Assembly: GCA_963726795.1 (NCBI GenBank)
Contig: CAVSDD010000003.1
Span: forward strand, 1-64,000
Length of the DNA: 64,000 nucleotides
Origin: Hyphomicrobium_A sp963726795
GTDB lineage: Bacteria; Pseudomonadota; Alphaproteobacteria; Rhizobiales; Hyphomicrobiaceae
Reading direction: 5' to 3'
Shown piece after piece: positions 26,297 to 34,803 of this stretch (position 1 is the first letter of the stretch; every line of letters starts with the position of its first letter). Both the position numbers and the translations under genes were made by a program. The notes under the pieces are model-generated. The model worked only from the letters and a program-made list of their open reading frames with translations, ran no database searches and was not told the origin of the DNA.

Positions 26297-27027
26297 TGGG
26301 CGGCCCCCTCAAACGCTTCGGGCTCAGCGCGCTCTTTTTGGATCGTCTCGTAGGCGGCATTTATGGTGGCGAGCCTGCGGTCGGCGGCGGCGCGGAATTC
26401 TGGCGGTATGCCAGCGGCGGCGAGCCGGTCAGGATGGTGCTCGCGAACAAGCGCGTGGTAGCGCGCTTTGAGATCCGCGTCGGATATATCGGGACGAACG
26501 CCGAGCACGCTGTAGGGGCTGTCGGGATCATGGATAAAGCCCGCCCGTATGGCCAGAAACTCGCTGCGGCTGATCCCGAACCGATCCGCGACGATCGCGA
26601 GAAACTGGTCCTCGGCCGGATGCAAAATTCCGTCGGCTGCCGCAATGTGGAACAGGCACGCCAACACAGAAGCCAGCAGCTCCGGCTCGTCGTGCAGGAG
26701 CCTGGCGATTTTGCCAGCATAGATCTCGAAGCCTGCCACGTCCTGCTTGGCGAGATCGTAGAGGCGCCGCACGTTCCCCTCCTCTCCCGGTGGGATTGAG
26801 AACATGCGCTCAAACGCGCGCGCCTCGACCGGCAGCGCGACGCCGTCGGCTTTCGCCATTTTTGCCGCGAGCGTCGTGACGGCGATCGTGAATGCGACGG
26901 TGCGATGGGCCGGCGTGCGCTCGGCCAGCCGATCGAGCCCGAGGCTCGACCACAACGTCGCCAGTGCGTCTCGCACGGCCCCGCCCTTCGCCAATCCGAC
27001 AGCGTTCGCTATGGTGTTCCACGGCAT
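26293..27027 (-). CDS. TerB plus C-terminal J-domain protein (DjlA-like)
   Basis: A 244-residue protein with an N-terminal TerB-like domain (helical, ending about residue 150, with FERMFSIPPGEEGNVRRL and LACLFHIAAADGILHPAE) and a C-terminal J domain (about 168-235). The J domain has YSVLGVRPDISDADLKARYH and the HPD motif in REHHPDRL. It resembles DjlA, a co-chaperone for DnaK, but lacks the N-terminal membrane anchor. The order TerB/J-domain then amidase is common in Rhizobiales. The four-base overlap with the amidase gene suggests coupled expression. Confidence 0.85.
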   Translation of the reverse strand: MPWNTIANAVGLAKGGAVRDALATLWSSLGLDRLAERTPAHRTVAFTIAVTTLAAKMAKADGVALPVEARAFERMFSIPPGEEGNVRRLYDLAKQDVAGFEIYAGKIARLLHDEPELLASVLACLFHIAAADGILHPAEDQFLAIVADRFGISRSEFLAIRAGFIHDPDSPYSVLGVRPDISDADLKARYHALVREHHPDRLAAAGIPPEFRAAADRRLATINAAYETIQKERAEPEAFEGAAQ

Positions 27028-27218
27028 GGCTCACCCTTATCGGCATTCCCGCAAAACTTGAAGGGTCCGCGGGAAATCGAGCGGCAAGTGACGGGAAAAT
27101 TCACGGCAATTGGCGGAAAAGTGAAGCCGTTCACTCTGTTTGACTTGCCCTAACGCTCGTTGACGCCGCCCACGCTCCGCAGCTAGGTGACCAACGCGAT
27201 AATTCCTGGAACGATCCG

Positions 27219-30200
27219 ATGGCGCGACGCGCTGACGACGATAAGTGGAACTTCTGGATCGACCGCGGCGGCACATTTACAGATGTGGTCGCTCTCAATC
27301 CACAAGGCGATATCCTTGCGCGCAAACTGCTGTCCGACAACCCCGGCGTGTACGACGATGCGGCAGTCGAAGCCATCCGGAAATTCCTTGCCGTGCCCGA
27401 AGGCGCGCCGATCCCCGCGGAACGCATTGCGGCCGTCAGGATGGGGACGACTGTCGCCACCAATGCGCTGCTCGAGCGCAACGGCGACCCCACGGCGCTC
27501 GTCATCACGCGCGGCCTGCGCGATCAGCTCGAGATCGGCACCCAGGCGCGACCGGACATATTCGCAAAACACGTCATCAAGCCGGAGATGTTGTACCGGC
27601 GCGTGATCGAGGCCAACGAGCGGGTGCGTGCCGACGGCACCGTCGAGACTTCGCTGGACCTTGCCGCGCTCGAGACGGGACTGAAAGCGGCGCGCGCAGC
27701 CGGCATCGATGCGGTCGCGATCGTCTTCATGCACGCTTACGCATTTCCCGAACACGAGCGCCAGGCAGCCGCGCTGGCGCGCGAAATGGGATTTGGCCAG
27801 GTGTCAGCGAGCCATGAGGTCTCGCCGCTGATCAAGCTCGTGCCGCGGGGCGATACCACCGTCGCCGACGCGTACCTGTCGCCAATCCTGCGCCGCTACG
27901 TCGACAAGGTCTCCGCGGCTCTGTCTTCACAGTCGCAAAGCAGCGAAGGATCACGCGTGCTGTTCATGGCCTCGTCTGGGGGCCTCAAAACGGCTTCGAC
28001 TTTTCGCGGCCGCGACGCGATCCTTTCCGGACCCGCGGGCGGCGTCGTGGGAATGGTCGAGACGGCGAAGCTTGCAGGTTTCGACCGGGTCATCGGTTTC
28101 GACATGGGCGGCACCTCGACGGATGTGGCGCACTACGCCGGCACATACGAACGCTCGTTCGAAACGCAGATCGCCGGAGTTCGGCTCAGCGTGCCGATGC
28201 TGCGCGTCCACACGGTGGCCGCGGGCGGCGGCTCGATCATCAGCTTCGACGGCAGCCGCTTTCGCGTCGGCCCCGACAGCGCCGGAGCCAACCCTGGGCC
28301 CAAGAGCTATCGGCGCGGAGGTCCTCTCACCGTAACGGATGCCAACGTCATGGTTGGCAAGCTCGATCCCGCGTTCTTTCCCGCGATCTTTGGCGCGGGC
28401 GGAACGGAGGCACTCGACGCCGAGGCCGTTCGCACAGCTTTCTCCGAGCTTGCCACCGCTGCCGGCGGCACGCGCGCGCCCGAAGCGATCGCCGACGGCT
28501 GCATCCGCATCGCGGTCGAGAACATGGCAAACGCAATCAAGAAGATCTCGGTCGAGCGCGGCTACGACGTGACGGATTACGCGCTCAATTGCTACGGCTC
28601 GGCTGGCGGCCAACATGCCTGCCTGATCGCCGACACGCTCGGGATCGAGACCATTCTCATTCACCCGCTGTCGGGGCTGCTCTCTGCCTACGGCATGGGA
28701 CTGGCCAAGCTGCGTGCGAGCCGCGAGCGCTCGATCGAGGCGCCGCTCGGCGCGGAGACAATGCGCACGATCGAGACTCTCGCGTTCGATCTTGGAAGCG
28801 ATGCGACCGAAGAACTACTCGATGCCGGTGTCGAGTATGACGACATCGCGATCGAGACGTTCGTGCACCTTCGCTATTCAGGCACCGATACCGCGCTGCC
28901 AGTGTCGCTGTCGGAGCCCGGCTTTATGCGCCGCGACTTCGAGGCACTGCACCGCCAGCGTTTCGGTTTCCTTGCACCCGATAAGCCGATCTATGTCGCG
29001 GCCGTCGAGGTCGAGGCTGTCGGCGGCGCCGAAGGGATCGATAGCGATCCGCCTCTCCCAAGGGGAGAGGCCGGAAGCGAATGCAATAAGCTTCCGGGTG
29101 AGGGGTTTCCGGTAAAGGGTGGTACCCCCTCACCCGGCACGTTCCGTGCCGACCTCTACCCACCAGGGAGAGGTGATGCAGCGGACGTCACTCACCCCAC
29201 GACGCGCTTTTTCTCGCGCGGCAGTTGGCACGACGCCCCGATCCTGCGCCGCCAGCACCTCGAAGCAGGCAAGACCATCAACGGGCCTGCACTCGTCATC
29301 GAGCCAAATCAAACAATCGTTGCCGAGCAAGGATGGTCGCTCGCTCTCACCGATCGCGACGACATCGTCCTGAAGCGCATAGCGCCACGCGCGCGCGAAC
29401 GGCTCGGCAGGGAAGCCGATCCGGTGCTGCTGGAGGTATTCAACAACCTCTTCATGGCAATCGCAGAGCAAATGGGGGAGGCGCTGCGCAACACCGCGCA
29501 GTCTGTCAACATCAAGGAGCGCCTCGACTTCTCCTGCGCGGTTTTCGACACGCAGGGGCGTCTCGTCGCCAACGCTCCCCACCTTCCCGTGCACCTCGGC
29601 TCGATGGACCGTTCGGTGGAAACCATCATTCGATTGCGCGGTAAAGAGATGCGCCCGGGCGACGTCTACATGCTGAACGCGCCTTACAACGGCGGCACGC
29701 ACCTGCCCGACATCACTGTGGTCACGCCGGTATTCGACGAGGCCGGCGCGAGCGTGCTGTTCTACGTCGCGAGCCGCGGGCACCACGAGGATATCGGTGG
29801 ATTGACGCCTGGATCGATGACGCCGCGCGCCACCACAATCGAAGAAGAAGGCGTCTATATCGACAACGTCAAACTCGTTGATAAAGGACGCTTTCTCGAA
29901 TCCGAGACACGCGTGCTGCTGACCGGCGCCAAGTATCCCGCGCGCCAGCCCGACAAGAACATCGCAGATCTCAAGGCGCAGATCGCCGCGAATGCAAAAG
30001 GTGAAAGCGAACTCAGGCGCATGGTCGCGCACTTCGGGCTCGATGTTGTCCAGGCCTACATGGGCCATGTGCAGGCAAATGCCGAAGCCAGCGTGCGCCG
30101 CTTGTTGTCGCGGCTGTCCGACGGGCATTTCCGCGCCGAGATGGACCAGGGCACCGCAGTCGAGGTCAAGATCAAGGTAGACCGCGAGAAGCAGACGGCC

Positions 30201-30944
30201 ATCGTCGACTTCAGCGGAACAAGCGCGCAGCAGCCGAGCAACTTCAATGCACCCGAGCCGGTGACGCGCGCGGCCGTGCTCTATGCCTTCCGCGTCATGG
30301 TCGATGAGCCGATCCCCATGAACGCCGGCTGTCTGGCACCGATCGAGATCGTGATTCCTGACGGCTCGATGCTGAAACCGACCTACCCCGCCGCCGTCGT
30401 CGCCGGCAACGTGGAGATCAGCCAAGTGGTGACCAACGCCTTGTTCGCCGCGTTGAACGCGCTCGGGTCCACCCAGGGCACCATGAACAATCTCACGTTC
30501 GGCGACGACAAGCTGCAGTACTACGAGACGCTGTGCTCGGGCGCACCGGCAGGACCAGGCTTTGACGGCGCGGCCGCCGTGCACGCGCACATGACCAACA
30601 CACGCCTGACCGATCCCGAGATCCTGGAGCTGCGCTATCCGGTGCTGCTGGAAGAATTTTCGATCCGTCGCGGTTCGGGCGGCAAGGGCAAATGGAACAG
30701 CGGCGATGGCACCCGTCGCGTGATACGTTTCCTCAAGCGCATGGATTGCGCGATCCTGTCAGGTTACCGGAACGTGCGACCGTTCGGGTTGGACGGCGGC
30801 GAACCCGGGGAAGCGGGTGAAAATCGTGTGCGCCGGTGCGACGGGACTAACGAGCGCCTGAACGCGAGCGACCAGACTGTGATCGAGCCTGGCGAAGCCA
30901 TCATCATTGTCACGCCGACCGGCGGCGGCTACGGGCGAGCCTGA
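27219..30944 (+). CDS. Fused hydantoinase A/B protein, 5-oxoprolinase type
   Basis: A 1241-residue fusion of HyuA (about residues 1-710) and HyuB (about 730-1241). HyuA shows the ATP phosphate motif DRGGTFTDVVALN, the middle motif IGFDMGGTSTDVAHY and the Hydantoinase_A end YVAAVEVEAVGG; HyuB shows RLDFSCAVFDTQGRLVANAP, PYNGGTHLPDITVVTPVF and the C-terminal RRGSGGKGKWNSGDGTRRVI. Such fusions are ATP-dependent 5-oxoprolinases or related hydantoinases; substrate is inferred at family level. The A/B boundary region contains about 41 extra codons from an in-frame palindromic element (see 29052-29174). ATG at 27219 starts MARRADDDKWNFWIDRGG. It is about 190 bases downstream from a divergent gene. 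Confidence 0.92.
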   Translation: MARRADDDKWNFWIDRGGTFTDVVALNPQGDILARKLLSDNPGVYDDAAVEAIRKFLAVPEGAPIPAERIAAVRMGTTVATNALLERNGDPTALVITRGLRDQLEIGTQARPDIFAKHVIKPEMLYRRVIEANERVRADGTVETSLDLAALETGLKAARAAGIDAVAIVFMHAYAFPEHERQAAALAREMGFGQVSASHEVSPLIKLVPRGDTTVADAYLSPILRRYVDKVSAALSSQSQSSEGSRVLFMASSGGLKTASTFRGRDAILSGPAGGVVGMVETAKLAGFDRVIGFDMGGTSTDVAHYAGTYERSFETQIAGVRLSVPMLRVHTVAAGGGSIISFDGSRFRVGPDSAGANPGPKSYRRGGPLTVTDANVMVGKLDPAFFPAIFGAGGTEALDAEAVRTAFSELATAAGGTRAPEAIADGCIRIAVENMANAIKKISVERGYDVTDYALNCYGSAGGQHACLIADTLGIETILIHPLSGLLSAYGMGLAKLRASRERSIEAPLGAETMRTIETLAFDLGSDATEELLDAGVEYDDIAIETFVHLRYSGTDTALPVSLSEPGFMRRDFEALHRQRFGFLAPDKPIYVAAVEVEAVGGAEGIDSDPPLPRGEAGSECNKLPGEGFPVKGGTPSPGTFRADLYPPGRGDAADVTHPTTRFFSRGSWHDAPILRRQHLEAGKTINGPALVIEPNQTIVAEQGWSLALTDRDDIVLKRIAPRARERLGREADPVLLEVFNNLFMAIAEQMGEALRNTAQSVNIKERLDFSCAVFDTQGRLVANAPHLPVHLGSMDRSVETIIRLRGKEMRPGDVYMLNAPYNGGTHLPDITVVTPVFDEAGASVLFYVASRGHHEDIGGLTPGSMTPRATTIEEEGVYIDNVKLVDKGRFLESETRVLLTGAKYPARQPDKNIADLKAQIAANAKGESELRRMVAHFGLDVVQAYMGHVQANAEASVRRLLSRLSDGHFRAEMDQGTAVEVKIKVDREKQTAIVDFSGTSAQQPSNFNAPEPVTRAAVLYAFRVMVDEPIPMNAGCLAPIEIVIPDGSMLKPTYPAAVVAGNVEISQVVTNALFAALNALGSTQGTMNNLTFGDDKLQYYETLCSGAPAGPGFDGAAAVHAHMTNTRLTDPEILELRYPVLLEEFSIRRGSGGKGKWNSGDGTRRVIRFLKRMDCAILSGYRNVRPFGLDGGEPGEAGENRVRRCDGTNERLNASDQTVIEPGEAIIIVTPTGGGYGRA
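29052..29174. repeat. Palindromic element inserted in-frame in a coding region
   Basis: The 123-bp segment contains a series of hairpins: 29052-29059/29063-29070, 29071-29078/29090-29097, 29098-29105/29126-29133, 29135-29140/29146-29151, and 29152-29160/29166-29174 with one bulged base. Terminal motifs CCTCTCCC...GGGAGAGG and CCTCTACCC...GGGAGAGG match the outer arms of interspersed palindromic repeats that are usually intergenic. Its length is a multiple of three and it adds about codons 612-652 without stop. The encoded stretch is Pro/Gly-rich and lies at the A/B junction, so it is probably tolerated as a linker insertion. The inserted sequence explains the extra length of the protein. Confidence 0.75.
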
Positions 30945-31083
30945 GCCGGCCAGCGAGAAACCTGTGGCATAGCGGCTCGGGCGCCGACCTTTCAGCTATT
31001 TAAGCTTGGGTCCCTCTTGTGTGCGGAGCAGGCATCGCCAATCATTGCCAGAAGCGTCCTCAATCGGCTGAGGCAAAAGAACA

Positions 31084-31956
31084 ATGCAACACAATTGCGC
31101 GGCAACGGGCCGTCCGCTTCCAACGTTCCCGGCGATCGGCATCGCGATCGGCCTGGCGGCCAGCATATTATTCAGCCTCGGCGCCATCGCTGAGGAAACC
31201 GAGCCGGTCAATCAGCACGGCGCCGATTTCACCGTGCGCGAAATTACTTCAGCGTTGTACAAGGCCAAGCCCGGCGAGAAGCTGAACTACTCGAATCACA
31301 ACCTCACCTACCTCGATCTCGCGGGACTGAACTTCAAAGGCGCAAATCTCGCGCACTCAGATTTGTACGGGGTCGACCTCACCGGCGCGAACCTGCGCGG
31401 CACCGACCTCTCGCACACGCGGCTTGATCGTTCCGTGCTGATCCGTGCCGATCTCTCAGGCGCCAACTTGAGCGGCGCTACGATCCTGCGCCCTACGATC
31501 TATGCCGATCTCTCGGCCGACCTCGCCGACGCGCCGCGCTTTGCCGGCGCCGACCTCAGCGGCATTCGTGTCATGGCGAACATGTCGGGCTCCGACTTCC
31601 ATGGCGCCGACATGACGGGCGCCAACCTGAGCCCGCTAGAAGCGCGGCCCGGACAGGGCACGATCACGACGCTCGCCAAGAACATGCTCAAGTCGTGCGA
31701 CTTCTCGCGCGCCATACTGCGGGGGGTGAATTTCGATCGTGCCGTGATGACGTTCTCGCGCTTCGTCGGTGCCGATTTGCGCGACGCCAACCTGACGAAG
31801 GCCGATCTCTCCAAGGCGGATCTCACCGGCGCTGATTTGACCGGTGCCGATCTTTCCGGCGCCGATCTCGATGGCGCCAACCTCGTCGGCGTGAAGGGCC
31901 TCGACACGGTCAAGGGGCTCGCGACCGCCGTCAATTTCGACAAGACGATCCGCTAG
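31084..31956 (+). CDS. Secreted pentapeptide repeat protein
   Basis: The 290-residue product has a signal peptide (about residues 1-37, ending AIAEE). From about residue 70 to 275 it consists of A(D/N)LXX pentapeptide repeats (for example ANLRGTDLSHTRLDRSVLIRA, shortened here), giving a right-handed quadrilateral beta-helix. Its secretion signal separates it from cytosolic gyrase-mimicking family members. Function unknown. The ATG at 31084 is 140 bases after the oxoprolinase gene. A terminator follows at 31983-32014. Confidence 0.85.
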   Translation: MQHNCAATGRPLPTFPAIGIAIGLAASILFSLGAIAEETEPVNQHGADFTVREITSALYKAKPGEKLNYSNHNLTYLDLAGLNFKGANLAHSDLYGVDLTGANLRGTDLSHTRLDRSVLIRADLSGANLSGATILRPTIYADLSADLADAPRFAGADLSGIRVMANMSGSDFHGADMTGANLSPLEARPGQGTITTLAKNMLKSCDFSRAILRGVNFDRAVMTFSRFVGADLRDANLTKADLSKADLTGADLTGADLSGADLDGANLVGVKGLDTVKGLATAVNFDKTIR

Positions 31957-31982
31957 CGCAAGTTGCCCGCCGTCAGAAAAGG

Positions 31983-32014
31983 AAAGAGCCAGGATTTCTC
32001 CCGGCTCTTTTTCA
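31983..32014 (+). terminator. Rho-independent terminator after the pentapeptide gene
   Basis: Stem arms AAAGAGCC (31983-31990) and GGCTCTTT (32003-32010) with a GGA/TCC inner pair, followed by the T-rich CTTTTTCATT. It lies 27 bases after the stop codon at 31956. Confidence 0.8.
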
Positions 32015-32033
32015 TTCAGGCGTCTGTCACCGC

Positions 32034-32393
32034 TTAGAGCGCGGGAGACTGTCCATGCATGGGGCCATCAAGGCGCGAGCGGCGCTCGGCGATAAAGCGG
32101 TCAAACTCCTCTTTGTCGCGCGACTTGCGCAGGCGACCGACGAAATCGCTGAAGTTACTCCTCTCCTCATCGAGGTGACGCAGCGTCGACTGCCGGTAGT
32201 CCTCGAAGGCGGTATTACGGCTTGGCCGCGCGGGCGACTGGCCATTGAGGCGCTGCCAGTAGCGCGCCTGTCCGCGTAACAGCACCCATCCGGCAATGAG
32301 GAGCGCCACTGGCCAGAACAGCAGGGTGATCGTCCAGAGCAGCCACATCAGGGACACCAACACGAGGACAAAACCGAGGAACAGCAGGGGCAT
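32034..32393 (-). CDS. DUF2852 protein (second of a tandem pair)
   Basis: The 119-residue product has an N-terminal membrane hairpin (LVSLMWLLWTITLLFWPVALLIAGWV) and a cytoplasmic basic helix region. Its hallmark is the DUF2852 end FEDYRQSTLRHLDEERSNF, DFVGRLRKSRDKEEFDRFIAERR. The ATG at 32393 is chosen; an upstream TTG (32408) would add five residues. The partner at 32482-32922 is a paralog in the same direction. The family is common in Rhizobiales; its role is not established. Confidence 0.85.
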   Translation of the reverse strand: MPLLFLGFVLVLVSLMWLLWTITLLFWPVALLIAGWVLLRGQARYWQRLNGQSPARPSRNTAFEDYRQSTLRHLDEERSNFSDFVGRLRKSRDKEEFDRFIAERRSRLDGPMHGQSPAL

Positions 32394-32481
32394 GGCACGG
32401 TGCTCCAATCGCCGTTGAACTTAAGGGCCGGGGCGGGTTCATCGCCCCGGCATGAATTCGTAGCTCGCTAGACTGAGCTCA

Positions 32482-32922
32482 TCAGGCTGTTGCGCCTTCG
32501 GCACCACTTTCAGGACGCGAGCGGCGCTCGGCCATGAACTGGTCGAACTCCTGCTTGTCCTTGGCCTTGCGCAGCCGGTCGAGGAACTCGCGGAACTCGC
32601 GCTGCTCTTCCTCGAGCCGGCGCAGCGTCTCGTCGCGGTAGCCGTCAAACGCGGCGTTGCCACTCGAAGCAAAGCCGCGCATCTCACGACCCCAGCGGTC
32701 CATCCGGGCTTCGAAACGCTCCCGCCTGCGATCCCAACGATTCGTCATGCTCTGCTGCCAGCGACCCATCTCGCCGTACCGTCCACATCCCATGCGTCCA
32801 CTCCAGATCATGTAGGCCAGAATTGCGAGGCCGGCTGGCCAGAACAGGATGAACCCGAGGACCATCACGCCGATCCAAGCGGGCCGGCCGTAGTCGTCCA
32901 GGGTCGTCACAACCTGAGTCAT
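32482..32922 (-). CDS. DUF2852 protein (first of a tandem pair)
   Basis: The 146-residue product is a paralog of its neighbour. It has a membrane segment (GVMVLGFILFWPAGLAILAYM), then an Arg-rich helical part, and the conserved end FDGYRDETLRRLEEEQREF, EFLDRLRKAKDKQEFDQFMAERR. ATG 32922 follows a strong AGGAGGT site. A perfect inverted repeat at 32939-32967 sits just upstream of that site, and a TetR gene is 215 bases away in the same direction, so repression of this pair is plausible. The tail is short and acidic. Confidence 0.87.
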   Translation of the reverse strand: MTQVVTTLDDYGRPAWIGVMVLGFILFWPAGLAILAYMIWSGRMGCGRYGEMGRWQQSMTNRWDRRRERFEARMDRWGREMRGFASSGNAAFDGYRDETLRRLEEEQREFREFLDRLRKAKDKQEFDQFMAERRSRPESGAEGATA

Positions 32923-32938
32923 CGCAATTCACCTCCTA

Positions 32939-32967
32939 CTATGTGAATGTTCATCACATTCACATAG
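32939..32967. promoter_or_regulatory. Perfect inverted repeat, probable operator upstream of the DUF2852 pair
   Basis: CTATGTGAATG (32939-32949) and CATTCACATAG (32957-32967) form an exact 11-bp inverted repeat around a 7-base spacer TTCATCA. It lies immediately upstream of the Shine-Dalgarno of the DUF2852 gene (AGGAGGT at 32931-32937) and downstream of the TetR gene's end at 33138. The length and symmetry suit a dimeric repressor such as TetR. Whether the TetR here binds it is inferred from position only. Confidence 0.6.
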
Positions 32968-33137
32968 GTGCCACCTGATCCGCCGATCGTCAAGAGCCCG
33001 TCAAAAATAATCGGACTTGCCCGACAAAACATGGGGTTGCCGGAAGCGACTTCCAGTGGTTGCAGAGGCGGGCGCTAAATTAAATCGGGTGCCCGGACAC
33101 CCGCCCTGGGGTCGTCTTGAAGCTTGTCCGCGGCAGC

Positions 33138-33785
33138 TCAGGTGGCGGGATCGGGCGGCAACCCGAGGCCTTCAAGGTAGATGAGCACGGCCGCTTCAAG
33201 CAGCTCGTCCGGGCTCATGGGGATGGGGCGTCTCGCAGCGTCGCCGCGTCCGAACAGAGCCGCGATACCGTGGCTCAGCGACCAGATGTGCAGCGCCATC
33301 ATCAGCGAGGGCGGGCGCCGCTCTTTCGGCAGTGTTGAAACCACCGCCTCGCAGGCTTCGCGCAGCACGCCGAAGGCGCGATCGCCCGCTTCACGCACCT
33401 CGGGATAGTCGGCTACGGAAAGGCCGGATTCAAACATTGCCGAGAACAGCGCGGGCTCCTTCTCGGCGAACCTGAGGTAGGCACGGCCGACACGCTCGAA
33501 GGCAGCACGCGGGGCGGGTTTGCCGCCATCCCAGGCGCTGCTCAACGCATCCGCGAATACTTCAAATCCACGCCGCGCGACATCGGCCATCAGCGCATCG
33601 CGATCGCGGAAGTGGCGATAGGGCGCAGCGGGGCTGACGCCTGCAGCGCGCGCGGCGTCAGCGAAGGTGAAGCCCGCTGGGCCCTTCTTTGAGATGAGAT
33701 CGAGAGCTGCCGTGATCAACGCTTCGCGCAAATTGCCGTGATGGTAGCTGCGTCGCGCGCCGGGACCGCCCTTGTGCCAGGTCAT
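33138..33785 (-). CDS. TetR/AcrR family transcriptional regulator
   Basis: A 215-residue repressor. The HTH region (residues 15-65) reads REALITAALDLISKKGPAGFT, ADAARAAGVSPAAPYRHFRDRDALMAD-like, with a Pro in the recognition helix as in PsrA/TetR_13 type proteins. A C-terminal ligand-binding helical domain follows (SLMMALHIWSLSHGIAALFG). It lies between the ergothioneine genes and the DUF2852 pair, all in the same direction, and may regulate the latter via the inverted repeat at 32939-32967. The effector is unknown. Confidence 0.9.
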   Translation of the reverse strand: MTWHKGGPGARRSYHHGNLREALITAALDLISKKGPAGFTFADAARAAGVSPAAPYRHFRDRDALMADVARRGFEVFADALSSAWDGGKPAPRAAFERVGRAYLRFAEKEPALFSAMFESGLSVADYPEVREAGDRAFGVLREACEAVVSTLPKERRPPSLMMALHIWSLSHGIAALFGRGDAARRPIPMSPDELLEAAVLIYLEGLGLPPDPAT

Positions 33786-33843
33786 GGGACGCTTTTAGCG
33801 CACTTCGGGCCGGCAATGGAAAGGGGTTTGGATGGGCTGGTGA

Positions 33844-34803
33844 TTAATCGGAGCCGAACAAGTGAACGCTGAACAGCCGATCATCGTCCGTCCAAACGTC
33901 GAGCGGGCGCCATCCGGCACGCTTGCCGAGCGCATGAAAGCTCTCGATATCATACTTGTGCGAGTGTTCGGTATGGATGCGCTCGCCCGCTTCGAAACTG
34001 ATGCGCCGCCCGAGAAGCCTTACCGTCTGTGCGGTCTGGCTCACGAGGTACATCTCAATGCGGCCACCACGCGCATCGTAGAGCGCAAGATGGTCAAACT
34101 GGTCGACGTCGAAGTCGGCGCCAAGCTCGCGGTTGGCGCGCGCCAGAAGGTTGAGATTGAAGGTGGCCGTCACGCCTTCCGCGTCGTCGTAGGCGCGCAC
34201 GAGCCGGCCCTCGTCTTTCTTGAGATCGGCGCCGATAATGAGGCGGCCGCCCCTGCCGAGCATGCGCTTCATGTTCGCCAGCAAGTTGACGGCTTCGAAC
34301 TCAGCCAGATTTCCGATGGTGGAGCCAGGGAAGAATCCGAGACGCGGCCGGGATGAAATCGAAAGCGGAAGGACAAGCGGTTGAGCAAAATCGGCGCAGA
34401 TCGGCACGACAAGTAGGTTTGGGTGGCGCCGCTTGATGCGCTCATGTGCGTCGCGCAGAGCAGGCGCGCTGATGTCGATTGGCACATACGCGTGCAGATC
34501 GGAAAGCTCGGCCAACAGCAGTTCGGTCTTGCGACTCGAGCCAGAGCCGAACTCGACGAGAGCGGTGCCGGCCGCAACACTGCGCGCGATTTCGGGAGCG
34601 AGTTTGCGCAGGATCGCGGTCTCGGTGCGGGTCGGATAGTACTCCGGCAATTCGGTTATGCGCTCAAACAGCGCGCTGCCAATCGCGTCGTACAGAAAGC
34701 GGCAGGGAATCGACTTCGACGGCGCAGTCAGCCCTTGGATTAGCGCGGCTGCAAATTCGCTCTCCGTCTCAATCGTAACGCTACTGGCGAGCACGGCTTC
34801 CAT
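33844..34803 (-). CDS. egtD: L-histidine N-alpha-methyltransferase EgtD
   Basis: EgtD trimethylates L-histidine to hercynine with three SAM molecules in ergothioneine biosynthesis. The 319-residue product carries SAM-binding VEFGSGSSRKTELLL, YVPIDISAPALRDAHERI, FFPGSTIGNL and the histidine-binding core LARANRELGADFDVDQF. It ends in HTEHSHKYDIESFHALGKRAGW. The ATG at 34803 overlaps the egtB stop codon (TGATG arrangement), so translation is coupled. The sequence length and the egtB partner strongly support the assignment. Confidence 0.95.
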   Translation of the reverse strand: MEAVLASSVTIETESEFAAALIQGLTAPSKSIPCRFLYDAIGSALFERITELPEYYPTRTETAILRKLAPEIARSVAAGTALVEFGSGSSRKTELLLAELSDLHAYVPIDISAPALRDAHERIKRRHPNLLVVPICADFAQPLVLPLSISSRPRLGFFPGSTIGNLAEFEAVNLLANMKRMLGRGGRLIIGADLKKDEGRLVRAYDDAEGVTATFNLNLLARANRELGADFDVDQFDHLALYDARGGRIEMYLVSQTAQTVRLLGRRISFEAGERIHTEHSHKYDIESFHALGKRAGWRPLDVWTDDDRLFSVHLFGSD

